Under the pieces are notes generated by a model. The model was not told where the DNA came from, ran no database searches, and saw nothing but the letters and a program-made list of their open reading frames with translations. Positions 15,792 to 23,816 of a stretch of 62,850 nucleotides of DNA are shown piece by piece. The stretch's first letter is position 1, and every line of letters begins with the position of its first letter. The position numbers were made by a program, and so were the translations under genes. The stretch spans positions 1 to 62,850 of the forward strand of contig CAJUSJ010000014.1 in assembly GCA_910588865.1 (NCBI GenBank), in the 5' to 3' direction. The DNA is from an uncultured Lachnospiraceae bacterium. GTDB lineage: Bacteria; Bacillota; Clostridia; Lachnospirales; Lachnospiraceae.

Positions 15792-16196
15792 TTATCCCCT
15801 TACTTCTTTCATTTTGGCGATATGCATATCATTGACCTTTCTGCTTGCTCCATCAAACCCTTCTCTCAATTCGGAAAGGATGTGGCGGATACGCCCTATC
15901 TCATCTATCCTTCTCTCCCGTCCGGCCTTTACACGGCTCAAATCAAAGACCAGATAGTCATAAATTCTCTTCAGATCCCAGCTGATAGGCTGATCGAAAT
16001 CAAGTATATCAATCAGATAGCGGATAATTCTGACGACTCTGTTGACGCAGTCCTCAAAATCCCCGTAATTCTTCTCTTCCAGTGAAATCTCCGCTCTGGT
16101 AAGACGCCTGATGGTCTCGTCAAATAAAAGGAGCAGCTGTTCCGCGGGGGACATGGAGTATATGCTTTTTTCCTTATAACGATTATATCCGTTCAT
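15792..16196 (-). CDS. fliS: Flagellin export chaperone FliS
   Basis: 134 aa four-helix protein. NGYNRYKEKSIYSMSPAEQLLLLFDETIRRL is the classic FliS start. It binds the flagellin C-terminal helix to prevent early polymerisation. Follows fliD after a hairpin-bearing gap. Confidence 0.95.
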   Translation of the reverse strand: MNGYNRYKEKSIYSMSPAEQLLLLFDETIRRLTRAEISLEEKNYGDFEDCVNRVVRIIRYLIDILDFDQPISWDLKRIYDYLVFDLSRVKAGRERRIDEIGRIRHILSELREGFDGASRKVNDMHIAKMKEVRG

Positions 16197-16221
16197 CGAA
16201 TCCCTTCCTTAAAAATATTCC

Positions 16222-16253
16222 GCTGCCGCCTATCCCAAGAAATAGGCGGCAGC
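16222..16253 (-). terminator. Hairpin between fliD and fliS (attenuator or leaky terminator)
   Basis: Minus strand: GCTGCCGCCTAT stem with ATAGGCGGCAGC, an 8-nt loop, then GGAATATTTTTAAGG. It would partly end fliD mRNA or set the fliD:fliS ratio. Confidence 0.6.
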
Positions 16254-16263
16254 CGACTTTCTT

Positions 16264-18807
16264 TTAACCTGTAATCTGAGAAAGATAACTCTGCTGTGTG
16301 TTCATCTGGTTGATGAGACTCTCCATAGTAGTAAACTGAGAGATGTAGCGGTCCTGCTCTACCTTCAGACGATCCTGAAGGCTGGCGATGGTGTCCTCCA
16401 TCTCCTTCAGCTGTTTGTAAATCTCGTTCTCCATAAGAGTGGTGGGTTTCTTTTCAGAACCCGCGATCTCAATGAGACGGCCGTAGGAGTTGCCGTTCTT
16501 GGAAGCATATCTTGTGGCATATGGAGTAAATGTCTCGTCTATAACATTCACAAGGCCTTTGCCTACACCGCCTCCGCCTGTAAAGATGTTGGCCACCTTG
16601 TCAGGGTCGTTCTCCATAGCGTCCCGGAACTTGGACTCGTCAAACACCAGTGTACCGCCATCTAAGTAATCCTCGGAGTAGGTGATGCCGATCTCCTTCA
16701 AATCCTCGTAGCTGGCACCGTCCATCATCAGCTTGGTAAAGATGGTCTCCACATCCGCGCTCAGGTCGCGCATAGCGGAATCGCCGTAGAGTAACCCCTG
16801 CTTGGCCTTCTTCTCCCAGTTCTCAATGGAAGTTTCATCCATCTCCGCTTTCTGCTCATCCGTCAACGGCCCGTAGCTGCTGTCCGGACGGGTTCTGACC
16901 TGGCTGCTGATCTCTGTCACCAGGGCGTTAAAATCCTCAAAGAAGCTCTTTACCTTCTCTGTGACACCGTCTACATCGGCTTTGGCGGTGAAAGTGACGG
17001 TTTGGGATAAGTCGAAGTCAGCTCGGTCAGCATCCACAGAATCACCAAGGGCATCCGCGTTTTTCATACCAAATGTACCGGACACCGTAATATTCAATCC
17101 TTCAAGGTTGAACGTGTTAGAGGAACGCTCCAGGCCCACGTCGACCCCGTTACCGTAGCTGACATAGACGATGGCGTTTTGGCCTTCCTTGAAGCCTCCG
17201 TTGGCGTCCTTTTCGTTGCCGAAGAGCTTCTGAGCAAGGCTGTTGTCGTCGCCAAGATCAATCTGCCGTCCTTTTCCTGTCTCGGAAGATACCAGCATAA
17301 ATTCTCCTGTGGCATCTACATAAGTAGCCTTCACACCGGCTTCCTTGTTGGAATTGATCTTGGACAGGATATCACTGATAGAACTGTTCTTTGTAAGACC
17401 AGTGATCTTTACACCATTGATCTCCAGGTCCAGGGAACCGTCAGCTTGCTCATAATTGTCTATATTGTCAATCCCCAAAGCATCCTGATCCAGCTTTCCG
17501 CTTAAATTCACCTTATTGGAAGCGCCGTACTCAAGTCCCATACCTCTGAGGAGATCGGAATCGTTAGATTTCACCGACACCGTGGAAGTATTTCCCGGTG
17601 TGTCAAAGGAAAGGACAAACTTTCCGCTTCCCGTACCATCGGAATTTTTGATCTCAGTGGCCGCCGCGTTAACATTGCCTCTGCCAAAAGCCTGATCTAA
17701 TCGACTTTGAAGATTTTCTGCCAATTTATCTATCAGTAAGTGTTGATCAGCTTTTCCGGATAATTTCTTCAGCTCATTATACTCGTCTTCTGTAATAAGC
17801 GTAATCTCTTTTTCTTTTCCGTTGTAATTAAAGACCATCTTGCTGTTCTTCATGTAATCCAGCGCTGAAGTCATATGGCTGTTGGAACTGGCAAATGAAT
17901 TCTTTACATGGCTGTTAAACTCGCTGAAGCTAATACCATTTTTTTCATAATCCGCATCGTCACCAGGTTTCTGCTCTGTCACATATCCCAGCGCGGTCAG
18001 AGCGGAGCCGCCTTTGATCACAAATCCATTCCCCGCGTTCTCCGAAAGCTCATTGCCGTTCTTATCTTTCAGCTGTATGTTCCCGCTGCCGTCAAGAGCA
18101 AAACTAAGAACATCTCCGATCTTATCGTCTCCGAATTTTATATCTGAGTATTTCAGCGCCTCATTGAGCTGGTTCACAAGTTGTTGGGGATCATCCTGAA
18201 GATAATCTATGGTATGGGTCTTTCCGGCGTCATCGGTATACGTCTCCGAAAATGTAAACCTTGTGGTATTGTTCCATTCATTGTCTGTGCTGTTATAAGT
18301 TCCGAATTCAATCCATGTGTTTTTTAAGTTCGTAATCTTAAACTCCTGTGACAGATCTGAGAGATTTGTCGCCAGGCCATTCTCCCCTTTATGTCCTTTC
18401 GACTGCTGCACCGAGGAGGTGGCCAGCTGCTGAACTCCTTTTATGGACACATTGTCTATCATCTGAGAAGTACCGGTGGCAGTGATAAACTTGGAAGAAT
18501 TCTCGCTTCCGTGTACGGTAATCTTATTCTTGGCAAAAGCCATAGCGTCCTTTAAATTGGAACTGGAAGAATAGCTGGCGTACTTGTCTGCCCAGTCTAT
18601 GATCTTATCGCTGACCCCTCTGTACGCCTCCTGCTTCCACTGAAGCCGCGTCATAGCCTTCTTCTGATTGTTGATCTTGGTGGTGGTGCCCAACGTCATC
18701 TGCTCTACGATGGAATCCCGGTCAATACCGGAAACCATGCCGCCGAAACCTCGTAATGATGTATTGCCAAGGCTGCTGCTGCTGTTGGTACTTGATATAC
18801 TCGCCAT
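16264..18807 (-). CDS. fliD: Filament cap protein FliD, enlarged
   Basis: About 847 aa. FliD forms the cap under which flagellin folds. N-terminal signature (LRGFGGMVSGIDRDSIVEQM) and C-terminal coiled coil (LKEMEDTIASLQDRLKVEQDRYISQFTTMESLINQM) are intact, with a clear FliD_C region (NALVTEISSQVRTRP, LKEIGITYSEDYLDGGTLVFD). The family is more usually 450-650 aa; the extra length is in the central surface domains. ATG at 18805-18807 sits 8 nt behind AAGGAG and is preferred over the in-frame GTG at 18825. Confidence 0.95.
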   Translation of the reverse strand: MASISSTNSSSSLGNTSLRGFGGMVSGIDRDSIVEQMTLGTTTKINNQKKAMTRLQWKQEAYRGVSDKIIDWADKYASYSSSSNLKDAMAFAKNKITVHGSENSSKFITATGTSQMIDNVSIKGVQQLATSSVQQSKGHKGENGLATNLSDLSQEFKITNLKNTWIEFGTYNSTDNEWNNTTRFTFSETYTDDAGKTHTIDYLQDDPQQLVNQLNEALKYSDIKFGDDKIGDVLSFALDGSGNIQLKDKNGNELSENAGNGFVIKGGSALTALGYVTEQKPGDDADYEKNGISFSEFNSHVKNSFASSNSHMTSALDYMKNSKMVFNYNGKEKEITLITEDEYNELKKLSGKADQHLLIDKLAENLQSRLDQAFGRGNVNAAATEIKNSDGTGSGKFVLSFDTPGNTSTVSVKSNDSDLLRGMGLEYGASNKVNLSGKLDQDALGIDNIDNYEQADGSLDLEINGVKITGLTKNSSISDILSKINSNKEAGVKATYVDATGEFMLVSSETGKGRQIDLGDDNSLAQKLFGNEKDANGGFKEGQNAIVYVSYGNGVDVGLERSSNTFNLEGLNITVSGTFGMKNADALGDSVDADRADFDLSQTVTFTAKADVDGVTEKVKSFFEDFNALVTEISSQVRTRPDSSYGPLTDEQKAEMDETSIENWEKKAKQGLLYGDSAMRDLSADVETIFTKLMMDGASYEDLKEIGITYSEDYLDGGTLVFDESKFRDAMENDPDKVANIFTGGGGVGKGLVNVIDETFTPYATRYASKNGNSYGRLIEIAGSEKKPTTLMENEIYKQLKEMEDTIASLQDRLKVEQDRYISQFTTMESLINQMNTQQSYLSQITG

Positions 18808-18870
18808 CTCTCTATCTCCTTTCACTTCTCAAATTACCTTGAAAAAATTTGTTTTTTAATCTATACTTAT

Positions 18871-18898
18871 TTATCGACATGATATATAATAAAAATAA
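18871..18898 (-). promoter_or_regulatory. Possible sigma-28-like promoter of fliD
   Basis: Minus strand: GTCGATAA (18871-18878), one mismatch to GCCGATAA, with TTAT (18895-18898) after a 16-nt spacer. It lies 63 nt upstream of the fliD ATG in the AT-rich gap shared with the divergent ParA gene. Confidence 0.4.
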
Positions 18899-18944
18899 TA
18901 ATGTGGAATTCATTTTTACTACTTTTTATACTGGAGGTATTGTT

Positions 18945-19721
18945 TTGTCTATCATTATTACAGTTTCCAACCAGAAGGGCGGTGTGGGGAAGACCACCAC
19001 TTCCGCGGCTCTCATGTCCGGGATCGCCATGGAGGGGAAGAGGGTTCTGGGCATTGATCTGGATCCCCAGGGCAACCTAGGGTTCTGCCTGGGCACCGGC
19101 ATGGCCAACCCTCACACCGTCCTGGACGTGATGAAGGGCTCCATTCCCGTTCACAAGGCTCTTGTGAGATGCGACTACGGCGATCTGCTGGTGTCGGATA
19201 TCACCTTGAGCAGCAGCGGCCTGGACAAGGTCACAGCCAACCGGGAGTACATTTTAAGAGATGCCATTAAGCCTGTTATAGATTTTTATGACTACATCAT
19301 CATCGACACACCGCCGGCCTTGAACCTTTTGACGGTCAACGCGTATTCTGTTTCCGATTACCTGATCATCCCCATGGCCTCGGATATCCTAAGCCTGGTG
19401 GGACTTGCCCAGCTCAAGGAGACCATTGAGTCTGTCAGGGAATCGTTTAACCCAGGGCTTAATGTGCTGGGGATCCTTCTGACCCGTTTTAACCCCAGGA
19501 CCCTTCTGTCCCGGGACGTACTTGATATGGCGGAACAGCTGGCGCGCCAGATCAACTCAAAAGTATTTATTTCGAAAATCCGCTCCGGAGTGGCCATCGC
19601 GGAGGCCCCGGCCCACGGCGAGAGCATTTTTTCATATAATCCACGCTCGGCAGCGGTGAAGGATTATCAGGCGTTTATCCAGGAGATCGCGTCAGATATC
19701 CATTTAAAGGAGGGTATATAG
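18945..19721 (+). CDS. ParA/Soj-type P-loop ATPase inside the flagellar island
   Basis: About 258 aa. Deviant Walker A NQKGGVGKTTTSAALM (signature lysine present, G-K-T-T), the switch segment IDLDPQGNLGF and Walker B DYIIIDTPPALNLLT place it with ParA/Soj/MinD proteins that form ATP sandwich dimers on DNA or membrane. No C-terminal amphipathic membrane helix like MinD is obvious, and the DPQGN form favours ParA/Soj over FlhG. The TTG at 18945-18947, 7 nt after GGAGG, is the start. It runs divergently from fliD and is followed 1 nt later by the ComFB-domain gene, in the place where a ParA has its partner. A cargo-positioning role is inferred. Confidence 0.88.
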   Translation: MSIIITVSNQKGGVGKTTTSAALMSGIAMEGKRVLGIDLDPQGNLGFCLGTGMANPHTVLDVMKGSIPVHKALVRCDYGDLLVSDITLSSSGLDKVTANREYILRDAIKPVIDFYDYIIIDTPPALNLLTVNAYSVSDYLIIPMASDILSLVGLAQLKETIESVRESFNPGLNVLGILLTRFNPRTLLSRDVLDMAEQLARQINSKVFISKIRSGVAIAEAPAHGESIFSYNPRSAAVKDYQAFIQEIASDIHLKEGI

Positions 19722-19722
19722 A

Positions 19723-20571
19723 ATGGCTAAAAAAACAAACAGAACATCACACGTAATGGATCTTCTGACCAACGGCGCTTCCGGTGAGGCTCCGGAGCAG
19801 GTCAGTGAGGCTCCCGGCACTGGTCAGGAAAAGAAAAGCGATGTTCAGTCACATACCGTCACCCCGGCGAAGGTCACTGTGGTGGACGAGGGCAGCATCA
19901 ATGACCGTGTCTCCCAGGAGATCCTGGGAAAGCTGACTGAGGAACTGGACACCGAGCAGACCCAGGCAAACCCCCTGGAGGCGGCTCCTGATTCGGAAGC
20001 CTCGGGGCCTGCTGACGCATCCGGTACAGACACCCCTGCTCCGGTAACTGCCTCTGAGACGGACTCTGCTGTCCCGGCGGATGCCGCTCCGACCCCGGAA
20101 ACTGCCTCTGAAGCCGCCCCGGAACCAGCGGCGGAAGTTTCCTTGGAAGTTACCAAAAAGGACGCTCCCCCGGTGTCTCAGGAGATTTCAGAGTCCTCCC
20201 AGGATACCCAGGCCCCGGCACCTCAGGCAGCCAGAAAGGAGCCTCATCCGATCCTTCCGGAGAGCCATTTTGAAAACACCACTCTGGAACGGGAGTACCG
20301 TTTTATCAATGTGATGGAGCGGCTTCTGATGCGCCAGAATCTGGAGACCGTGCTGACTCAGCACAATGTATGCACCTGCCACCGCTGCATGTCTGATGTA
20401 TGCGCCCTGGCGCTGACCGGCCTTCCGGCCAAGTATGTGGTTACCAGCAAGGATTCGGTTTCACCGCTCATAAGCTATTATGAGAACAAGTTCAAGATTC
20501 CTGTGCTCACAGAGCTGATCAAAGCCTGCAACAGGGTTCGCGAGAATCCTCATCACAACCGTCCGGAGTGA
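19723..20571 (+). CDS. ComFB-domain protein with basic N-terminus, ParA partner candidate
   Basis: 282 aa in three parts. (i) A basic N-terminus, MAKKTNRTSHVMDLL (K3, K4, R7), of the kind ParA-stimulating proteins use. (ii) Residues about 20-180, an acidic Ala/Pro/Glu/Ser linker without predicted fold. (iii) Residues about 186-282, a ComFB domain: INVMERLLMRQNLE, a four-cysteine cluster (C217, C219, C222, C227 in VCTCHRCMSDVCALAL) and LTGLPAKYVV. ComFB was first named in Bacillus competence; recent work describes it as a cyclic-dinucleotide receptor family. RBS AAGGAGGG lies in the end of the ParA gene, so the two are co-translated. Function in motility is inference. Confidence 0.8.
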   Translation: MAKKTNRTSHVMDLLTNGASGEAPEQVSEAPGTGQEKKSDVQSHTVTPAKVTVVDEGSINDRVSQEILGKLTEELDTEQTQANPLEAAPDSEASGPADASGTDTPAPVTASETDSAVPADAAPTPETASEAAPEPAAEVSLEVTKKDAPPVSQEISESSQDTQAPAPQAARKEPHPILPESHFENTTLEREYRFINVMERLLMRQNLETVLTQHNVCTCHRCMSDVCALALTGLPAKYVVTSKDSVSPLISYYENKFKIPVLTELIKACNRVRENPHHNRPE

Positions 20572-20588
20572 TGAACCTTTTGGCGTCT

Positions 20589-20676
20589 CAAGCAGGGGAG
20601 ATCCTTCCCCTGCTCGCCGTGCCGGGACGGAGCCGCTTTAGCGTCCATATACCTCTCCGCCTCGTGTACACAAAAA
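20589..20676 (+). repeat. Dispersed structured repeat, copy B
   Basis: Copy of the element at 930-1040: stem AGCAGGGGA (20591-20599) with TCCCCTGCT (20606-20614), the identical 14-nt block CTCGCCGTGCCGGG (20613-20626), a weaker second hairpin and the terminus CCGCCTCGTGTACA ending at about 20671. Relative to copy A one stem pair changes T-A to C-G, a compensating change. It ends directly at the A-run (T-tract on the minus strand) of the terminator that follows. Confidence 0.6.
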
Positions 20677-20722
20677 ACCCCCTTGGGAATGCCGCCTCAT
20701 CAGACGGCCCCAAGGGGTTTTT
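20675..20722. terminator. Bidirectional terminator between the ComFB gene and the convergent wall-binding gene
   Basis: Stem AACCCCCTTGGG (20676-20687) with CCCCAAGGGGTT (20708-20719), T-run after it on plus and A-run before it (T-run on minus). Confidence 0.85.
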
Positions 20723-20744
20723 CGTTTATTCTTTTATCCTTCTC

Positions 20745-21704
20745 TTACTCCCACCACAGATTTAGCTCTTCCCCTTCTAAGATCCTGTCAATCTGGGCTG
20801 CCTGGTTCTCATCTGTAGCCGGAAGAAATCCGGTCACGGGAAGATTTCCCCTCTCCTGCTTCGCGTGTGTCATGGACAGTTCCCAATGCTCTCTGTCCAC
20901 CTCACTGCCATTGATGTAGTATCCGGGAACGCCTTCGGAATCGCTTTCCATGGTAAAGCTCCACATATTACTAAATACTGCCTCCCCGTACTCCATCTGG
21001 AACAGGCTCAGCTCTCCGCTTCTTTGCGTTATCTCCAGCCAGACTTCCTCCCCTTCCGGGTCCAGGTACAGGGTTCTCTGCTCCCCATTGTCCGACTTAT
21101 CAAATTCCGCGGAAAGCTGAAATTTCTGATCCTCCGGGATCCATACGGCGACCCTCACGAGATCCCCGGACTCCTGATCCCCATCCATGATCATTAAGTC
21201 CCGGTATCCGTCACCATTAATATCGGTCAGAAGAAAAAACTGCTGGGTTTGATCCTGGGCCGCATCCTTGGTCTCTTTCTTTTTACTTGATGTTTTTGTG
21301 CTCTTTTTCTTGGGAGCCGCCTTCTTGATCTCGGATCTTATGGCCTTGCGGTACTTGTCATAAGTATCCATCCGGGACCCGTCAGGCCCCACATAGCGGC
21401 CGTCGTCGGCAAACATGTTAAAGCACATGGCACCGTCAGGTCCCATATAGTACTTTTTTCCGTCATCCTTATCTGTCACCCAGCCGGTCTTCATGTAGCC
21501 CTTGGAATCCAGATAGTAAGTTTTCCCATTATCCTCCACCCACTCGTCCTTGGCGGGTTCATCCCAGGAGTACATATACTGCCAATATTTTCCGTCATCT
21601 GACAGCTCCCACTCCCCCTTCTGGGCTGCCTGGGCAGTAAAAATACCTGTCCCGGCCAGCCCCAAGGCGAAGAGGAATCCGATCATCCGCTTTCTCAATA
21701 TCAT
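20745..21704 (-). CDS. Secreted protein with wall-binding repeats and calcium-loop region
   Basis: 319 aa. Signal peptide MILRKRMIGFLFALGLAGTG with cleavage near AQAA. Two to three choline-binding-type repeats (GKTYYLDSKGYMKTGW, KKYYMGPDGAM) follow, then a Lys/Ser-rich linker and a C-terminal beta domain opening with a DINGDGYRDL loop, an EF-hand/FG-GAP-like calcium motif. Last gene of the minus-strand flagellar-chemotaxis run, 33 nt after cheV, ahead of a terminator. Function unknown. Confidence 0.7.
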   Translation of the reverse strand: MILRKRMIGFLFALGLAGTGIFTAQAAQKGEWELSDDGKYWQYMYSWDEPAKDEWVEDNGKTYYLDSKGYMKTGWVTDKDDGKKYYMGPDGAMCFNMFADDGRYVGPDGSRMDTYDKYRKAIRSEIKKAAPKKKSTKTSSKKKETKDAAQDQTQQFFLLTDINGDGYRDLMIMDGDQESGDLVRVAVWIPEDQKFQLSAEFDKSDNGEQRTLYLDPEGEEVWLEITQRSGELSLFQMEYGEAVFSNMWSFTMESDSEGVPGYYINGSEVDREHWELSMTHAKQERGNLPVTGFLPATDENQAAQIDRILEGEELNLWWE

Positions 21705-21737
21705 CTATCTCCATTTCACTTCATTTCCAAGAGTCCA

Positions 21738-22679
21738 TCAATATTCGCCTGCTTCTCTCCCAGCCTGAAAGCGCTCCAAAAGCTTATCGATCACATGAAC
21801 CAGGTTTCCGATCTCCGGCTTGGTCAGCTGCTCATCCGCTCCTAACTGCTCCCCCTTGATCCTCATCTGATCGTCGATGAGGGACGAGAAGATGACTACA
21901 GGAAGATGCTTAAGTCTGGGATCATCCTTCACCAGCTTGGTAAGCCGGTGTCCGTCCATCTCCGGCATCTCGATATCTGTAATGACCAAGCTGACCTTGT
22001 CATAGAGATCAGGGTCATGGCTCAGATTCCTTAAGTAATTCCACGCCTCCTGGCCGTTGTTGAAGTTCGTCACATTGGTAAAACCGGCTCTCTCAAGAGA
22101 ATCGTCGATCATCTTCTGGAGAAGGATAGAATCCTCAGCGATCACAAGAGGACTGTCGCACAGCGGGCGGTCGCCCATCTGCTCCACCTCGGAGATCTGA
22201 ATGCTGGTCTCCGGCGCGATCTCTGCCACGATCTTCTCAAAATCCAGGATCGTCACCAATTCCCCGGCGCACTGAGCGATACCTGTCGCCACTCCCTCTT
22301 CCCCGTGGCTCAGGGTCTTATCCGGCTTCTGGATATCTTTCCAGGAGATGCGGCTGATTCCCTCAATGCTCTGCACTCGGAAAGCCACTGTCATCTTGTT
22401 GAAATTCGTGACAATGAACAGATCCCTGGCCTTGTGATCCAGGTAATCGTTGGTCAGGTAGAACCCTAAGTCAATGACCGTGATCAGAATATCTCTGGGC
22501 TTGAAGATCCCTTCCACTGCCGGGTGGGCATGGGGCATGGCTTTTACCTTCTCAGCCATCATGATCTCCTTCACCTTGGCCACATTGATTCCGTAAAACT
22601 CTCCCTGGATCGTAAATTTCATGATCTCAATCTCGTTGGTACCTGATTCCAGAAGGATTCCTTCTTTATCTTTCTCCAC
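21738..22679 (-). CDS. cheV: Chemotaxis coupling protein CheV
   Basis: 313 aa: CheW-like domain (about 12-165, FTIQGEFYGINVAKVKEIM, VITVIDLGFYL) and a receiver domain (about 180-305) with phosphoacceptor Asp in LVITDIEMPEMDG and the conserved Lys in LTKPEIG. Couples receptors to CheA and helps adaptation. GTG start at 22677-22679 behind GAGAGG. CheA, CheW, CheB and CheR are not in this window. Confidence 0.95.
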   Translation of the reverse strand: MEKDKEGILLESGTNEIEIMKFTIQGEFYGINVAKVKEIMMAEKVKAMPHAHPAVEGIFKPRDILITVIDLGFYLTNDYLDHKARDLFIVTNFNKMTVAFRVQSIEGISRISWKDIQKPDKTLSHGEEGVATGIAQCAGELVTILDFEKIVAEIAPETSIQISEVEQMGDRPLCDSPLVIAEDSILLQKMIDDSLERAGFTNVTNFNNGQEAWNYLRNLSHDPDLYDKVSLVITDIEMPEMDGHRLTKLVKDDPRLKHLPVVIFSSLIDDQMRIKGEQLGADEQLTKPEIGNLVHVIDKLLERFQAGREAGEY

Positions 22680-22695
22680 TTTTATCCTCTCCTCT

Positions 22696-23181
22696 CTAGA
22701 GATGTTTTTCCGGTTTTCCTACGGTGCGTATTACCACGTCACCATTTGAAACGTCGATCAGCATAGTCCTGGCATAGCTGCCGCCTGTGTCCTCAGCGAC
22801 AACGCGCAGTCTTTCCTCCATCAAAATCTTTTTTACCATGGCCGCGTTCCGCTGCCCGATGTTGCCGAAGTCTGAGCTTCCCTTCATCTCGAACATCTTG
22901 GCCCCGCCGGCGATCTTAACCACGGTTCTGCTCTTCACCATACCGAAAGCCGTAAGCTTGCGGACAGTCTCCCTGATCCCGCTGTCAGCGTACTTGAACA
23001 CTTTGGGATCATTTTGGTCAACTCTGGCAGGAAGCATAATATGCAGAAGGCCCCCCAGTTTGATCAGTGGGTCATAGAATGTTATCCCAATACATGAGCC
23101 AAGGGCGTAAGTGATGATGCGGCTGTCCCCCCTGGCAAACTTCATATCACCAATACCTACTTTATATTCCTTTTCCGCCAT
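22696..23181 (-). CDS. cheD: Chemoreceptor glutamine deamidase CheD
   Basis: 161 aa. Deamidates receptor glutamines and binds CheC for adaptation. Catalytic Cys in LGSCIGIT and His in GLLHIMLP, plus the NIGQRNA motif near residue 110, are all present. It lies 2 nt after cheC, the usual partner order. Confidence 0.95.
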   Translation of the reverse strand: MAEKEYKVGIGDMKFARGDSRIITYALGSCIGITFYDPLIKLGGLLHIMLPARVDQNDPKVFKYADSGIRETVRKLTAFGMVKSRTVVKIAGGAKMFEMKGSSDFGNIGQRNAAMVKKILMEERLRVVAEDTGGSYARTMLIDVSNGDVVIRTVGKPEKHL

Positions 23182-23183
23182 TG

Positions 23184-23804
23184 TTATGAAACCCCTAATC
23201 TCTCTAAAATACCATTAAGGGAGCCTATGTCAGGAAGCATCAGCAGTCCGTCAGAAAGCTTCACGCCATCCATGATAAACTCTGCGTTAATGTACATCAA
23301 TTTATCTGTCTCATACCCATATTCTGCCATGGGAACGGTCAGAACACCGCCCAGCATATTCACCGTTGAGCTTGGAACAGACAGGTCAATCTCCACTCCA
23401 ACCAGCTGTGTAAAAGCATTGACGTAAGAACATATGATAATATTGCCAATCTCTTCCAGAGCGGAAAAAGCCAGCTCATCTAAGTCCATAAAAGTTTCAT
23501 ACTTCTGGCCGATCAGCTTCTCCAAAACAGCGTTGGCAAGATCCAGCTTGAAGATGAACAGCATCAGGCCATTGACTTCATTGGACATCTTTACCAGCGT
23601 GGCTGCCACCAGCTCCTCTATGTAACCGATCTTGTTCACAGTCTCGTCATACCCCAGGATGCTGACCTCTGGGATCGTAATGCGGATCTCCTTCTGGAGA
23701 AGTTTGGACAGTGCCGTCGCGGCATGGCTTGTGCCGATGCTGCTGATCTCTTTCATCACATCCAGTTCCAAAAGGTTCATGTCTTCATATCTTTTCAGTC
23801 TCAT
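23184..23804 (-). CDS. cheC: CheY-P phosphatase CheC
   Basis: About 206 aa in the CheC/CheX/FliY family. Two active-site helices are expected, each with E-x2-N. The second is intact (EIGN, in LEEIGNIIICSY); the first reads EISSIGTSHAATALS, with Ser in place of Asn. So one catalytic site is probably dead. CheC also activates CheD, encoded next. ATG at 23802-23804 behind AGAGGTG is preferred over the in-frame GTG at 23813. Confidence 0.93.
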   Translation of the reverse strand: MRLKRYEDMNLLELDVMKEISSIGTSHAATALSKLLQKEIRITIPEVSILGYDETVNKIGYIEELVAATLVKMSNEVNGLMLFIFKLDLANAVLEKLIGQKYETFMDLDELAFSALEEIGNIIICSYVNAFTQLVGVEIDLSVPSSTVNMLGGVLTVPMAEYGYETDKLMYINAEFIMDGVKLSDGLLMLPDIGSLNGILERLGVS

Positions 23805-23816
23805 ATGACGCACCTC

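Noticed and set aside
18945..19721. Assignment of the ATPase as FlhG/YlxH
   Set aside because: The DPQGN switch form, the lack of an adjacent flhF and the ComFB partner fit ParA/Soj better; FlhG cannot be fully excluded without a tree.
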